From contig JAJHZJ010000808.1 of assembly GCA_023548195.1 (NCBI GenBank), forward strand, positions 434,001-498,000: DNA of 64,000 bases, in the 5' to 3' direction. Of this stretch, positions 11,210 through 23,639 are shown piece after piece. The notes below the pieces were generated by a model, which had not been told where the DNA came from, did not search any database, and was given only the letters and a program-made list of their open reading frames with translations. The position numbers and the translations under genes were made by a program. Position 1 is the stretch's first letter. Each line of letters opens with the position of its first letter. The stretch comes from Bettongia penicillata ogilbyi (lineage: Eukaryota > Chordata > Mammalia > Diprotodontia > Potoroidae).

Positions 11210-12330
11210 CTGTTATCCTTGAATTCTCACAATCCCTGGTTCCAGGAGCTTGTAGTCCAATAGAGGTAATTTAGCAGGTACGGAAATACGACAAAATGCA
11301 CAATTTGAGCGTGCACTCAGAAAGAGTGATACAAAGGATTGCAAGGTAAACAAGAAGACTTGGAGACTCATCAGAGACTAAGATGAAAGATAATAATAAA
11401 GTGTAGTAAGAGCCATGACTTAGGTGGTATTTAATGTTTGTCAAACACTTTAGAAAAGTGTTTCATTTTATTTTCATAAGTATCACAGGGTTAGGTGTTA
11501 CTATTATCCCCCTTTTACAGATAAGGAAACCTAGAAAGACAAAAGTTAAGTGAATTTCCTAAGGTCGAGATAGCTATTAAGCTTTTGAGGTCAGATTTAT
11601 ACTCAGGTTAAGTGTTCTACCTACAGCATTCCCTAGTTGGCTGTAGATAAAAGTTAGAAATTACTTCAAAAATTCAGAACTGAGAAATCAAACAAATGAC
11701 GATGCTATTAACAAAAAATATGCCATCTAAAGGTGGGACACATTTTTGGGAAAAGATCATTGAGTTTCATCTTGTACTTTTGAATTTGAGATTCTAGATG
11801 GACCTCCAGGGAGATTGCGATAGTTGGTGATACAGTTCTGGACTTGGAGATGAAGCGACGTATTTGGGAGCTACCTGCCTAGAGGTGATAGAGGTGTGGA
11901 GTGAAATAGGTCACTAAGGCAGAGAATATGAGAAGTGAGAAGAGGGCTCAAGAAAGAACCTTGGGAAATAATAGCACATAGGATTTGTAAACAGGAGCCA
12001 AAAAAGAGAAAAAAACAGAATAGAAATGGTTAAAGATATCTAAAAATACTTTGAGAAGGATTTTTCAAAAAGTGAATGATGCCTTATAAACCTAGAGAGG
12101 AAAGATTATTTAGAAAAAAAATGATACTGGGCAAAATGGGCATAAAAGATAAGAAAGATGAAAATAGAGAAAGCGTACCTTTGGATTTAATGACAAGGAA
12201 GAAATTGATGTTTTTTGAGAGCAGTTTCAGTAGAGTAATAAATATATAGATTGAGTATGTTTGTAATCATATGGAAAGGAGCCAATGAAAAGAAGGTGTC
12301 TAAGGGGGTGAGCTTAAGCCTTGTAAGTTT
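11210..12330 (+). mobile_element. Unnamed ancient mammalian repeat, long copy interrupted by a MIR
   Basis: The head (GGAGCTTGTAGTCCAATAGAGG) matches the heads at 26370, 49360 and 41090. After a MIR at 11405-11645 the body resumes with GATTCTAGATGGACCTCCAG, GAGATGAAGCGACGTATTTGGGAG, AAAGAACCTTGGGAAATA and AGAGCAGTTTCAGTAGAGTAAT. I recognise this phrase order as a common mammalian interspersed repeat of about 1 kb or more, but cannot name it. The body is visible only in this copy. Confidence 0.5.
11405..11645 (+). mobile_element. MIR SINE
   Basis: GTGTTTCATTTTATTTTCATAAGTATCACAGGGTTAGGTG, CTATTATCCCCCTTTTACAG and ATAAGGAAACCTAGAAAGAC are followed by AAGTGAATTTCCTAAGGTC and a CTACCTACAGCATTCC end. 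This is nearly complete MIR layout on the plus strand. Confidence 0.75.
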
Positions 12331-13582
12331 TCTTGGTATTCCATTCATCCCTTTAGGGGTAAATATGATCCTCACCATTACTAATCCTTAGGATTGCCCT
12401 AATATTTTTCACCCCTCTGAACTCTGAAAAGTTAAAGATAAGTGAGAGAGGATAATTACTAAAACAAAGGTCTAGACAAGGAAGGATAAGGTGTACTCAA
12501 AAGAAAAGATGGGGGAATTATGTTATTTTCAAAAATTATTTAGCATGATTTTTAAAAAATTATTCTGAATTCTCCCTGACCCATTTTGAAGGCAAGAAAT
12601 GTGATATCAATAATATATGTGAAATCATGCAAAACATATTTCAATATTTGCCACATTGCAAAAAAGAAAAATGAAGTGACAATTTATGCTCAATCTGCCT
12701 TCAGACTCCATTAGTTCTTTCTCTGGAGGTGGATAGCATTTACAATCATAAGTGTTCTGAAAATGTGTTGGATCATCGTTTTGCTCAGAATAGCTAAGTT
12801 ATTCACAGTTCATCATCAAACAGTATTGCTGTTGCTGTGTACAATGTTCTCCTGGTTCTGCTCACTTCCTTTTGGAGCAGTTCATGTAAGTCTTCCCAGG
12901 TTTTTCTGAAACCATCTTGCTTGTCATTTCTTATAGCATAATAGTATTCCATCACAATGATATACCACAACTTGTTTAGCTGTTCCCCAATTGATGGGCA
13001 TCCCCTCAATTTCCCATACTTTATTCCCATACTTTGCCACTACAAAAAGAGGTACAATAAATATATTTGTTGATATAGGCCCTCATCTTTTTCCTTTTAT
13101 CAATTTGGGATACAGACCAAATAGGGGTATTTCTGGGTCAAAGGGTATGCAATGTTTATAGCCCAGATTTCTTTCCAGAATCATTGGATCAGCTCAAAGT
13201 TCCACCAATAGTCTACTATTGTCCCAATTTTTCCACCTCCCCTCCAACATTTGTTACTTTGCTTTTGTCATATTAGCCAATCTGAGAGGTGAGAGGTGGT
13301 GCCTCAGAGTTCTTTTAGTTTGTATTTGTCTAATTAGTAGTGATCTGGGGGATTTTTCAAAGAAATATAGATAGCTTTTACTTTTTCTTCAAAATGCCTG
13401 TTCAAAAAATTTGATCATTTATCAATTAAAGAATGAATCATATTCTTATAAATTTACTCAGCTCTCTACATATTTGAGAAATGATACCTTTATAAGAAAA
13501 GATTCTATATTATAAAAATATATTTTTCCCCAGTTTCCTGTTTTCCTTCTAATTTTGGCTGCATTTGTTTCCTTTTTGATTT

Positions 13583-13835
13583 AATGTAATCAAAATTATG
13601 AGGTAGATAGGTGATTGAGTAGATAAAGTTCTGAGCTTGGAGTCAGAAAGCCATGAGTTCAAATCCAACCTCAGACATTCACTAGTTGCATAACCCTGAG
13701 CAAGTAACTTAACCTCTGTGTGCCTTGATTCACTAACGAAGGCAATGGTCAACAACTCCCGTATTGTTGCCAAGACAACCCCATACAGGATTGTGAAGAA
13801 TAAGACATGACTGAATGAACAAACAAAGATGAAAA
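13583..13835 (+). mobile_element. Marsupial tRNA-derived SINE nested in L1
   Basis: GATTGAGTAGATAAAGTTCTGAGCTTGGAG, AGTTCAAATCCAACCTCAGACA and TAACCCTGAGCAAGTAACTT are followed by a distal half containing TTGCCAAGACAACCCCATAC and GACATGACTGAATGAACAAAC. The SINE splits the antisense L1 ORF2, so it is younger than that L1. Confidence 0.85.
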
Positions 13836-14242
13836 TTATCCAATTTACATTATGTGATCTTCTCTTTCTCATTTGGCCATCATCCCATATCTAATAAAGG
13901 TGATAGGAAAAAGTTTCCCATACTCCCCTAATTTACTTATAATGTCACCCTTTATGTCTTAATCATGTACCCGTTTTGGTCTTGTCTTCATATATGGTGT
14001 GAGATGTTATTCTATACCTAATTTCTGCTAAGGAGCTTTTCAGTTTCCCTAGTAATTTTTGTAAAATAGTGAAATCTAGTCACAAAGCTTGAATCTTTAA
14101 GTTTATAAAACACTAGATTACTATGGTGATTTACTGCTGTGGATTGTTTATCTAATCTGCCATACTGATCCATCAGTCTGTCTCTCAGCCAGTGTCAGAT
14201 TGTTTTCATGATTATCATTTTTAATACATTTTGCGATTTGGT

Positions 14243-14475
14243 ACTGCTAGGCTGGGACAACTGGGTGGTACCATCAATAGAGTGCCAAGCCTGGAATCAG
14301 GAAGATTCATCTTCCGGAGTTCAAATTTGGCCTCAGCAAGTCGTTTAGCCGTTTGCCTCAGTTTCCTCATCTGTAAAACGAGCTGGAGAAGGAAATGGCA
14401 AATCACTCCAGTATCTACCATGAAAACCCAAATGGGGGTCACAAAGAGTCATACATAATTGAACAACAGCAACTC
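14243..14475 (+). mobile_element. Marsupial tRNA-derived SINE nested in L1
   Basis: Head: GGACAACTGGGTGGTACC...ATAGAGTGCCAAGCCTGGAATC; B-box GAGTTCAAATTTGGCCTCAG. Distal half: GAGCTGGAGAAGGAAATGGC, ACTCCAGTATCTACCATGAA and CACAAAGAGTCATACATAAT, ending in AACAACAGCAAC. Same subfamily as 43415-43655 and, antisense, 2615-2770. Confidence 0.88.
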
Positions 14476-16590
14476 TAGACCCCCTCCTTTCACATTTTTT
14501 TTTCATTAATTACCTTGGTATTCTTGATCTTTTGTTTTTCCAGATGAATTTTGTTATTATTTTTCTAGCTTTATGAAACAATTTTGGGTAGTTTGGTATG
14601 AATAAATTTATTTAGATGGAATTGTCATTTTTATTATATGGGCTCAACCTACCCACAAGCAATTAATATTTCTCTACTTAAAGGTTTTGTGATTGTGTTC
14701 ATATAGATACAGGGTTTATCTTGGCAGTAGACTCCCAAGTATTTTGTATTGTCTGTAGTTATTTTAAATGGAATTTCTCTTTCTATGTCTTGCTGCTGGA
14801 CTGTATTGGTAATATGTGGAAGTGCTGATAATTTATTTTATATCCTTCAGTTCTGCTGAACTTTTTTATTGTTTCAACTAGTTTTTTTTTGAATTTTTAC
14901 TCTCTAGGGTTCTCTAAGTATATCATTATATTGTCTTCAAAGAAGGATAATTTTTTTTCCATGCTGTCTGTTTCAATTTTTTCAATTTCTTTTTCTTGTC
15001 TTACTGCTATAACTAACATTTCTAGTATAATATTAAATAATAGTAGTGATAACAGACATCCATGCTTCATGTTATTAGGAAGACTTCAAATTTAAACCAG
15101 TTACAGATAATGCTTGCTCTTAGTATTAGATACATCCTAATTATCATTTTAAGAAAGGCTCCACTCATACCCAGATTTCTAGTGTTTTTAATAGGAATGT
15201 GTGTCATATTTTTTTCAAAAGATCTGTCTACATCTATTCATATGATTTTATGCTTTTTCTTATTTTTAATTCTTATATGGTCAATTACGCTTACATTTTT
15301 CTTAATATTGAAGCAGCTCTGAATTCCTGTTACAAATCTCACCTAGTCCTAATGTGTGATCTTTGTGATATACTGTTGGATTATCCCTACTGATATTTTA
15401 TTTAAAATTTTTGTATCAATTTTCACTAAGGAATTTCCTTAATGGTCTATATTTTACATCTATATTTTATAATGGTCTACAGTTTTCTTTCTCTCTCTCT
15501 CTGATCTTCCTGGATTAGGTATCAACATCATATCAGTGTTGTAAAAAGAATTTAGTTGGACTCCTTCTTTGTCTATTTTTTTAAATAGATTATGTAGAGC
15601 TTGGTAGAATTCACTTGTGAATCCATCTGGTTGTGAAGATTTTCCTTAGGAAGTTCATTCATGCTTGTTCTATTTCTTTTTCTAAAATTGGTTTATTGAA
15701 GTATTCTATTTCCTCTTGTGTTAATCTGAGCAATTTATATTTTGTAGATATTCATCCATTTCACTTAGATTGTCAGTTTTAGTGGCATATAATTGGGCCA
15801 AATAGTTCCTAATAATTGTATTACTTTCCTCTACTTTGATCATGCCTTCACCCTTTTCACTTTTGATAAAAATAATTTGGCTTTATTCTTTCTTTTAAAA
15901 ATCATATTAAGCAATGGTTGATCTGCTTTGATATTTTTAAAAATAAAACCAACTTCTTATTTCTTCAATTTTTAACTTTCAATTTAATTTCTCCTTTCAT
16001 CTCTCTCCTTTATTATCATGAATATTTTTATTTATTTTTTATTTTTATTAATATTATTTATATTATTATTATTAATCCCTCTTTTGATTATCAGGATTAC
16101 CAATTTGTTGTTTAATTGGAGGGTTTTAATTTCTTCCTTTTGTGAGTTTTTTCTTTAGTTGAATGCCCCAGTTTATTGATCTGTCCTTTCTTTCTTTTAT
16201 CAATGTATGTATTTAGAGATACAAATTTTCCCCTGAGTACTACTTTGACTACATTCCATAAATTTTGATATGCTGTCTCATTGTTGGCATTCTCTTTAAT
16301 GAAATTATGGATTGTTTACATGATTTGTTCTTTGACCCACTCATACTTTAAGATTAGTTTCCAATGTTTCCAGACCCCTTAATTGAATATAATTTATTAT
16401 ATTGCGATCTGATAAGGATGCATTTAATATTTCTGCTTTTCTGCATTTTTGTGAGGTTTTTATGCCCTAATGCACAGTCATTTTTTGTGAAAGTGCCAGG
16501 CATGAAAAAGAAAAATTTACTCCTTTTATTTTCATTCAATTTCCTCCAGAGGTCTATTATATCTAACTTTGGAGATCATGCTTAATTAGA

Positions 16591-17562
16591 AGTTGGAACA
16601 CCTTTCCTTAGAGTTAGAGAAAAGGCATAAAATGCATGAAGATACAAAGATATTTAAGGAGTTAAGAAGATTAGTTGAGGGAATTCACATGCAATAGGTA
16701 GGTACAATATTCTCGGTAAAGTAACACTCCTCAAGATGAAAGGTACAGGTAGAGGGCTGTTACATTTCCTAGCTACCACCTTCCTCCCCTCAGAATTTTT
16801 TATTTTTATTTAAACTCAATTTTCTATGACCAGCATGAAGTATGAAAATGTGACACAGAAAAGGATGATTGGCTGGATTGTACCTATGCAAATTTTGGAT
16901 GTCATCAAGTTGTCATTTTAGTAAATTCAGTGATCATTTTCAACACTGTCTTCATTTACACTTAAATATTAACTGTGATCCCTTTAATTATATTCAAGAC
17001 CCTAACTGATGCTTGTTCCTAAAGCTGTATTTCTTCCCCAAATAGAAATATTCAACTTTTCCCTGAAAATATGTTTTATTTGACCTTTCCTTTTTTTTTT
17101 TTTACAATGTTGCTTATTGTACTGCATGGAAAATTTGCAGGCTGAGCTTGATTTTGACTAGAACTATGGGTTTCCATGATCTATAGGTCATGGAAAGCCT
17201 ATGTACAAATAGATACTTGACAAATTTATAAATGAAGAGAGATCACTAGAAGGAAAACTGACATTAATCAGTTTTCTTTAGGAGATTTTTGGGTTTATCT
17301 GTCATGCCTGAGGGGATGTCTACATAAAAGATGTGTAACCCTGAGGTGAACATTGTAATAAAAGAGTTACAGGGCACTTGTACTACAACCAAATGAACCA
17401 TGGTACGCTTGTTTGACAGTTCATCCCTTGAGAGAAAGGCAAACTATGCCAGAAGAAATGATCAATGGAAGACTGGGCTTTCTTGTTTAATTAACTTTGA
17501 CTGGGATGTTCTCCTTCCTTACCTTCCTACCTCTTGGAATCTCTAGCTGCGTTCAAAGTGTA
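16591..17562. other. No feature recognised
   Basis: AT-rich sequence with a T-run at about 17088-17103. No recognisable repeat, exon or RNA gene. Confidence 0.45.
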
Positions 17563-17564
17563 AT

Positions 17565-17815
17565 ATGTTATCTATAAAATAAGGCCTGCTCTGATCTTCT
17601 CCACCCCACCTCCAAATGCTAGCATTGGCCTTCCCCCAAAATTTCTTTGTATACATTTTATGTATCTGTATGTGTATTTCTTGTTTCCCTCCAACAAATT
17701 GTAGGCTTCTTGAAGACTGTTACGATTTTTGTCTTTATATTTCTAGTACCTAACAGATGTCTAGAACGTAGTAATTAGTAAGTTCTTGCTAAACTGAATT
17801 GAACTAGCCCCTGTG
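17565..17815 (+). mobile_element. L2 LINE 3' tail
   Basis: CTCTGATCTTCTCCACCCC, CTTGTTTCCCTCC...AATTGTAGGCTTCTTGAAGAC, TCTAGTACCTAACAGATGTC, AGAACGTAGTAATTAGTAAG and AACTGAATTGAAC follow L2 3' UTR order. Confidence 0.6.
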
Positions 17816-18600
17816 CAAAGTAAAGATGTAAAATAGAATGAATTTAAAGAGTTAATTGATTCATGACCAGATTTCTGAATTATGTTTTAGGATGGGAAAG
17901 AAGAAATAATGGTCTATATCATGAAACAAGTTATTTTATGAAGAAGAAGACTACTGATTCTATAGCCTTCTGAAAATCAACTGCAAAAATTAATCTCTAG
18001 GACTATCTTTAATAATGACTTTGTACATTAATGTTGGAGAAAACTTCCCCTTTGACAATTGAAATTGGTGAACAGGGATGCATGATTTCAGAACATGTGG
18101 TCTTTATGGTCTTATGGTAGATCTGTTCATTATTAAAAAAAAAAAAAGAACAATGTTTTTTTTAAAAACATTATGTGTTTTTCATCCTCCAAGTAGATTC
18201 TTTGTGTTCCTATTTCCTTGAGAGTCTACAGAAGTTCTGATTGAGCTCTTTCTGTCCACACTTTTCTGATGTATATGATATTTACCCTTGAAAATGGATA
18301 AAAAAGAAACCTCTAAAACATTCATTCATTACTGTATAGAGGAAAACAGGGTCACTTTCACACATAGTGGACTGCTAAAATTTTATGTTTTATGGTTCAC
18401 AAAAACTTAACCAATTGTTTCATAAGCTCTCCATGTGCTTTACCAGAAAGAAAAGCAGAAGTATTTATGATCTCTGTGTGTTGTAACAGTTTTATTAGTT
18501 AGGAAAACAAAGTTTCCCAGGGTACATGGTGTAATCCATTTTTACTGTTTAAATAAAAATAATGGTTAGGAGTATTTCTAAAGTTTTCACAAGAAATAAG
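17816..18600. other. No gene; small A/T hairpin at 18128-18175
   Basis: An A-run is followed by AATGTTTTTTTTAAAAACAT, a self-complementary stretch with arms of about nine bases. Nothing else recognisable lies in the interval. Confidence 0.5.
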
Positions 18601-18604
18601 TGAT

Positions 18605-19440
18605 AGAAACAAAGCATCCTACGGTGGGAAGTCTAAGCTCTTCTTGAACACTTTGAGTGACCTGGCTTCCTAAGGCAACTGATTCCAATTTCTGATAGGC
18701 TTAAGCACCAGGCAGTTCTTTTGCAAGTTGTAATTTAAAAATATTTCCTTGTGACTTTCACATATTAATCTGTTTTGTTTCCTCTAGTCAAGATTAAGGT
18801 TTTTGTAATTAGTATTCTACAAGAATCCTCTTAAATATTTGAAGACAGTGAATATGTCCTGTGTATTTCTTTGTTCAGGCCAAGCATGTCAATTCCTTTA
18901 ACAAATTTTCATATATCATGGTTTTGAATTGTCTTGCTATTCATATAACCTTTTACTGGACGTGGTAATTGGACAGTTTATGAATGTTATTCTGAAATTT
19001 GGCCCCCAGAAATTGTGGTCTTTTTAGTCATACAGACTACTATACTCAGACAAATGTACCCTAGGATTAAGTTAGCCTTTTTGATAAACAGACCACACTG
19101 CTGCCAGGGCAGCTAGGTGGTACAATGGATAGAGCAACCAGTGCAGAGTCAGGGGAACCTGAGTTCAAATCTCACCTCAGACACTTGACACTCACTAGTA
19201 TGTAACCTTGGGCAAGTCACTTAACCCCAATTGCCTCATCCTGGGTCATCTCCAGTCATCCTGATGAATATCTGGTCACTGGATTCAGATGGCTGTGGAG
19301 GAGAAGTGAGGCTGGTGACCTGCACAGCCCTCCCTCACTCAAAACAAAGTCAAGCGCATGTCATGTCGTTATTTCTCCAATGGCACGGTCTTCTTTGGCA
19401 ATGAAGGATGAACACACCATACTGTTGATTCTTTTTTCCC
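18605..19440 (-). mobile_element. CR1/L3-type LINE relic, antisense, split by a SINE
   Basis: The plus strand shows, in order, TCTTGAACACTTTGAG, AATATTTCCTTGTGACTTTC, CCTCTAGTCAAGATTAAGG, AAGACAGTGAATATGTCC, TCAGGCCAAGCATGTCAATT, AATTTGGCCCCCAGAAATTG and CCCTAGGATTAAGTTAGCC, ending in GACCACACTGCTG. This is the well-known antisense reading order of the CR1 3' half. The element is ancient, and the WSINE1-like insertion at 19104 interrupts its last stretch. Confidence 0.65.
19104..19415 (+). mobile_element. WSINE1-like composite SINE, full length
   Basis: tRNA head (GGCAGCTAGGTGGTACAATGG, GAGTTCAAATCTCACCTCAG, GGGCAAGTCACTTAACCCC) joined to a long tail (GGTCATCTCCAGTCATCCTG, CACTGGATTCAGATGGC, GACCTGCACAGCCCTCCCTC, GGTCTTCTTTGGCAATGAAGG). 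It ends without a poly(A). It is flanked by ACCACACTGCTG at 19092-19103 and ACCATACTGTTG at 19416-19427, a 12-bp target-site duplication with two changes. Confidence 0.9.
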
Positions 19441-20256
19441 CTTGCAATTAGAGCAATCACTTCCAAAATCTTTGTAACATAAATAAGTGTTAAGCTATGT
19501 CTCCTCTAAAACTATATATACACAAATGATTTTTTAATTAATTTTTTAGATAGTTTGGAATCTGTCACATGCATTCTTTCTAAATGGCACTCATATCTCA
19601 AGCTCCAGGTGTTCTTGTGCACCCTGAAACTTTCTCTTTCCATTCAAGGACCACAACTAAGAACATGACATTCAGATATCTGTTCACTCCAGCATCTGAT
19701 CAGGTTCTCATATGGTCCCCTAGCCCTAGAATCACTCTACATGAAATGGGAGAAGTAGAAGTATTAAGACTCAATACACATGAAGTCCCTCAGCTATGCG
19801 CTCAAATTTGCATCATGTTTCTGTGGACCCAGTGGGACTGCCAGTCCCAGCTATGTACTCACTGCTTTGCTTCTCTCAACCCACCAGGGCCCCAGTCTCC
19901 TGCATACTCAATCCCACATGTCAAGTCTCATCAAGTCACTTCCCTTTTGACCACACTTCAATGAGCTGCTGAGGCTCCAAGTTCTTAGTCACTCCTGCTT
20001 CCCTCCCACCTCATACTTTAATTCCTGTTTTCCAGGGTCTCTTCCCTATTTCCTAGCTCTTTGTTAACAAAAAAATCATATAATAGTGCTTTCAAAAATT
20101 TTGCCTTAGTTCAGTATCAAGTCCACTATAATTTACAAAATTTTCTTTCTCTCCTTTTAAAAATGACAGATCTGCTCCTCTCCAGTTTGGGGGCACTTCC
20201 TCTTTTCCCTGATCCCTGAAAGATCAGAAGAACTGATTAAAGATAACATTTATGAG
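19441..20256. other. No recognised feature; 126-codon open frame at 19584-19964
   Basis: The plus-strand frame at 19584-19964 is the longest one outside any repeat I could identify. Its product has no visible signal peptide, repeated motif or domain. The context shows no splice-site logic, CpG-rich promoter or Kozak-like start. I treat it as chance or an unrecognised relic. Confidence 0.4.
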
Positions 20257-20257
20257 C

Positions 20258-20430
20258 TTTCTTGGAAGCCTGGTAGAATCAGATTCAAATATCAGTCAGT
20301 CACTTAGTATCTGTGGGACTGTGGCAACTTGGTATAGTGCTGTGGGACCCAGTTTCTTCCTCTATAAATACGAGGACATTGGAGTAAATTATCTCAAATG
20401 TTCCTTCCAGTCCCAATGAAAATTTGTCTA
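20258..20430 (+). mobile_element. CORE-SINE
   Basis: CTGGTAGAATCAGATTCAAAT, CAGTCACTTAGTATCTGTGGG, CCCAGTTTCTTCCTCTATAA and an end reading TGTTCCTTCCAGTCCCAATG. It matches the layout of the copy at 40072. Confidence 0.6.
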
Positions 20431-21366
20431 TCTCAGAAAATAAATTCATTTAGAATCACCGCGGCTCTTCCTTCTCCTCATCGATCTTTGGCTCGATTCC
20501 CTCTTAACCTTGTTTAATTTGACCTTCCTCTTCTGAAGATCATTTTCTGCAGTAGAGAAGCTGGAAGTCAAATAACAGGTGCATATTTCTGTTTTCTCTG
20601 TCTTCCATTACCATTATCCTGTCAAGTCCAAGTAGAATTCCTATCACTTCCCCCTTGTTCTTTATTTGAATATGCCTTTAAAAGTCATTCTGTTGCTTTT
20701 CACATTTTTCACCATCTTTGGGTCCTATTGGGATTTAGTATTTCTGACAAATATGAACAAAGACAGCACAGTTCACAATTGCATCACAAAGCACTTCTCA
20801 GAGGAGAGAGAGAGGTTTGTGTCTTTTAGACACATTTAGACACCCTTAGAAAATTTAGAATAAAGAATCACTTCAACCCCTCCTGTCCCTGCTGCTTTAA
20901 GCTCAAAGATAGTTTGTGATGACAATCAAGACTTAAGACATGACAAAAACCTGTAATTTCCCCCCCAAGACTTGTTTTAAGGAACTGCAATTTAAGTAAC
21001 ACAACAGATGTTTACTTGGTCCATTACGTACAATTGAAGTTCATCAAAGTGAAAAGCATTTTTCTTCTCCACAGTGAGCACAGGTGAATACAGGTGTGAA
21101 GCTAAGATTGCAAGGAAAGAAGCTATTGATATTTATCTCTTTCAAGGAGTTTTGTTTTCACATAAGAATTTGAAATTCAGAACATCCATTTGTTTCTATC
21201 CATTTCCTTCCATGGTGGCTTCATTTATTTGCGCTGTATGTATATGTGCTCTATGAACAATATTGAATTCCAATTCACTCATTGAATTTAGATTTTTGAG
21301 AAACAGCTTGCTGTAATGCACAGGTATCATTCTATTAGTCAGAGATTTAGTTTACAATACTTTAGA
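20431..21366. other. No feature recognised
   Basis: No repeat core or coding frame is evident in this interval. Confidence 0.45.
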
Positions 21367-21367
21367 A

Positions 21368-21515
21368 TAGTCATGGAATTCAGGGAGTCATTTACCTTCT
21401 GTGAACCTCCCTTTCCTCAGCTCCAAAAAAGGGCATAATAGCACATGTTCTTCCCACTTTAGGATTGTCATAAGAAAAGTATTTCATCAGCTATATAAAT
21501 GTAAGTGATATGATT
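21368..21515 (+). mobile_element. SINE distal half (MIR/CORE type)
   Basis: GAGTCATTTACCTTCTGTGAACCTCCCTTTCCTCAG (in two parts), GGGCATAATAGCACATGTTC, AGGATTGTCATAAGAAAAG and CAGCTATATAAATGTAAG follow CORE-SINE order after the B-box. Confidence 0.55.
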
Positions 21516-21929
21516 ATTTGAAGACCCACTAAAAGTATATAAATCCATCCAGTAAAAGACAGGGGTGCACAGACTCCCCAGCTAGGATATACTTTTCACT
21601 TCTAAAGAGTGTCTCAAAGAAAGCTCAGCATTAAAAGAATCTTTACTGGCTCTTGGACAATTTCAGTAGAGATCATGAAATATCTCCAACCACTAGAGAT
21701 TAGCAAAAGTACTACCTCTTCTTTTTGGAAAACAGGGTAGATATTTCCTCTGTGTGAGAGGGAAAGCTAATAGATGTGCAATATCAAGAAATATGCCTAC
21801 TATTTCTTAAATATACTTTGAATGGTTTTAAATGAAGCCACATCACTTAGCTCACAAGGACTCCATTTTCACCCCAATTCATGCCTGTTTACAGGCATGC
21901 CCCCAGTTTCATAGTTACTACAAAATGTT

Positions 21930-22075
21930 CATGGATCTGTGATTTCATCGATTTGGTACTACCCACTCCACCACTCCAGTAGTACAAATGACAACCCTTT
22001 ATATCCTGTTTGACTTTTGTACATGTTTTCCTATAAATCCTCTATATGGAAGCCATTCAACATTTTGGGGTCCCT
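21930..22075 (+). repeat. Unassigned dispersed repeat, copy A
   Basis: ATGGATCTGTGATTTCATCG, TTTGGTACTACCCACTCC, CAGTAGTACAAATGACAACC and TTTGACTTTTGTACATGTTTTCC align in order with 23640-23790. The family is unknown to me. Confidence 0.5.
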
Positions 22076-22329
22076 CTGCTACATCTCTTAAAATTACGTG
22101 TTTACATATAGAATATGTACTGTTCTCCAGTTATCCCCTTCTATTACTACATAACTGGATGATCTCCTTTTATGGTAATAAATTTCTCTAATAATAATTT
22201 TTTACAAATTTTGTGATTTTCCTCATTAGTAATATATAGTGATATACTATCACCCATCAAACACCTCTCCATTTTCTTTTTGGGATACCCCATAATTTTA
22301 ATTCTTCTGTGACACAGCCAAATAGTATT

Positions 22330-22800
22330 ATCAGAAGTACATTGATGTTTCTAAAATAGGCCTTTGTCAATTTGAACCATGCTCCCCAAATTACTAATAT
22401 GTACAAACATTTTGACCTGTAATATGCCCTACAGAAATAAAAGCAAGTAGAAAAGGGCCCCTTATGAACAAACATGTTTATAACAGCTCTTTTGTAGAGG
22501 CAAAAAACCCCTGAAAACTAAGAGGAGATCCATCAACTGAGGAATGATTGAACAAATTATGGTATATGAATGTAACTGATTAGTATTATGCTATAAGAAA
22601 TGATGAAAAAGATGTTTCTAGAGGAATCTGGGAAAACTTACATGAAATGATACAGAGTATAGTGAGTAGAACCAGGGAAGTAATCTGTATAAAACCACCG
22701 AGGTTGTAAAGACAAAGAACTTTGAAAGCCTTAACAATTCTTATCAATGTAATTGCCAATCACAATTCCAGAGAACCCAGGATGAAGTGCCATAGAGAAG
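22330..22800 (+). mobile_element. L1 ORF2 C-terminal fragment
   Basis: Decayed frames spell the L1 C-terminal block: a region with P-S-T-E-E followed by L-N-K-L-W-Y-M near 22530-22570, then Y-A-I-R-N-D-E-K-D-V-S and W-E-N-L-H-E-M. The 3' UTR is absent, so the copy is truncated at both ends or cut by the following SINE. Confidence 0.7.
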
Positions 22801-22935
22801 ACAGAAGTGGGTTTGTAATCGTAAGACCTAAGTTTAAATCTCATGCCTTTTACTTACTATGTGACTCTGAGTAGTGATTCACTTAATATTCCTAGATCTC
22901 CCTCTTATTTGTAAGATAATAAGGTGGGCGGGGCA
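22800..22935 (+). mobile_element. SINE fragment abutting the L1
   Basis: GTTTGTAATCGTAAGACCTAAG, GTTTAAATCTCATGCC and TTACTATGTGACTCTGAGTAG are a degraded tRNA-headed SINE. Confidence 0.5.
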
Positions 22936-23639
22936 TCTTCAGAAGTTCATCTCTAAACCTTTTAATCATATGAACAAGAGCCATCTATCCATTCTTTCTC
23001 TTTCTTCATAATTTTTCTCATTACTTTTTGTATTCTCACCTATTCTTTCTCACCTTCTACATTCCAGTCAACCTTTTAATTACTTTCTGGTACTTTTTTC
23101 TCTTTTTTTCCTATGCAATAGTTCAAATTCATTCTTTTAGCATTGCTTGCCCCCAAAGATGGTGCAATAGTTGATTGAGAACTAGTCCAGAGGTTGTCTT
23201 GATTAGTATTATGCCTTACGAAAGTTACATATTTTGAAATAGATGCATTCCCTTATTTGAGGAATTTTTGGTCTAGTCAAAAGACCTGTATACAAAGAGT
23301 TATGAAGAAATCTATAATTTATGTAGAATACATTAATAATATATTAACACGTATACATGAATTTAGCTTTCTATTTACATTAGACTCAGTATGCTAGTGG
23401 GGTCCTTTAGTATGCACCACAACATCTTGAAATCTTTATAAATGATTTACCAATTTATTACAGTAGGTGATTTAAAAAAAATCTGTCTCAAAGCTAATAG
23501 TTTATTACCATCATGACAGTGAAAGAAAACATAACACAGTTTTGCTAAACATGAAACAAAAGTCAGGATTTCCTCACTTTGAAATTTTTGATATGAATGC
23601 ATCACAAGCATTTTAAAAAAACCATAGAAGTATGTACAC
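22936..23639. other. No feature recognised
   Basis: AT-rich DNA with no identified repeat or gene. Confidence 0.45.

Larger units (their letters stand above)
12580..16590 (-). mobile_element. 5'-truncated L1, about 4 kb, antisense
   Basis: Read on the minus strand, the 3' UTR occupies about 12580-12790. Above it, the ORF2 C-terminus at 12803-13030 carries C-P-S-I-G-E-Q-L-N-K-L-W-Y-I. ORF2 then continues towards the reverse-transcriptase and endonuclease-proximal parts up to about 16590. It is interrupted by two plus-strand SINEs (13583-13835 and 14243-14475). Many stops and frameshifts make it nonfunctional. The upstream break near 16590 gives no ORF1, as expected for 5' truncation during target-primed reverse transcription. 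Confidence 0.85.

Noticed and set aside
19584..19964. 126-codon frame outside recognised repeats
   Set aside because: No recognisable domain, start context, splice sites or promoter; this length is possible by chance in a window of this size.
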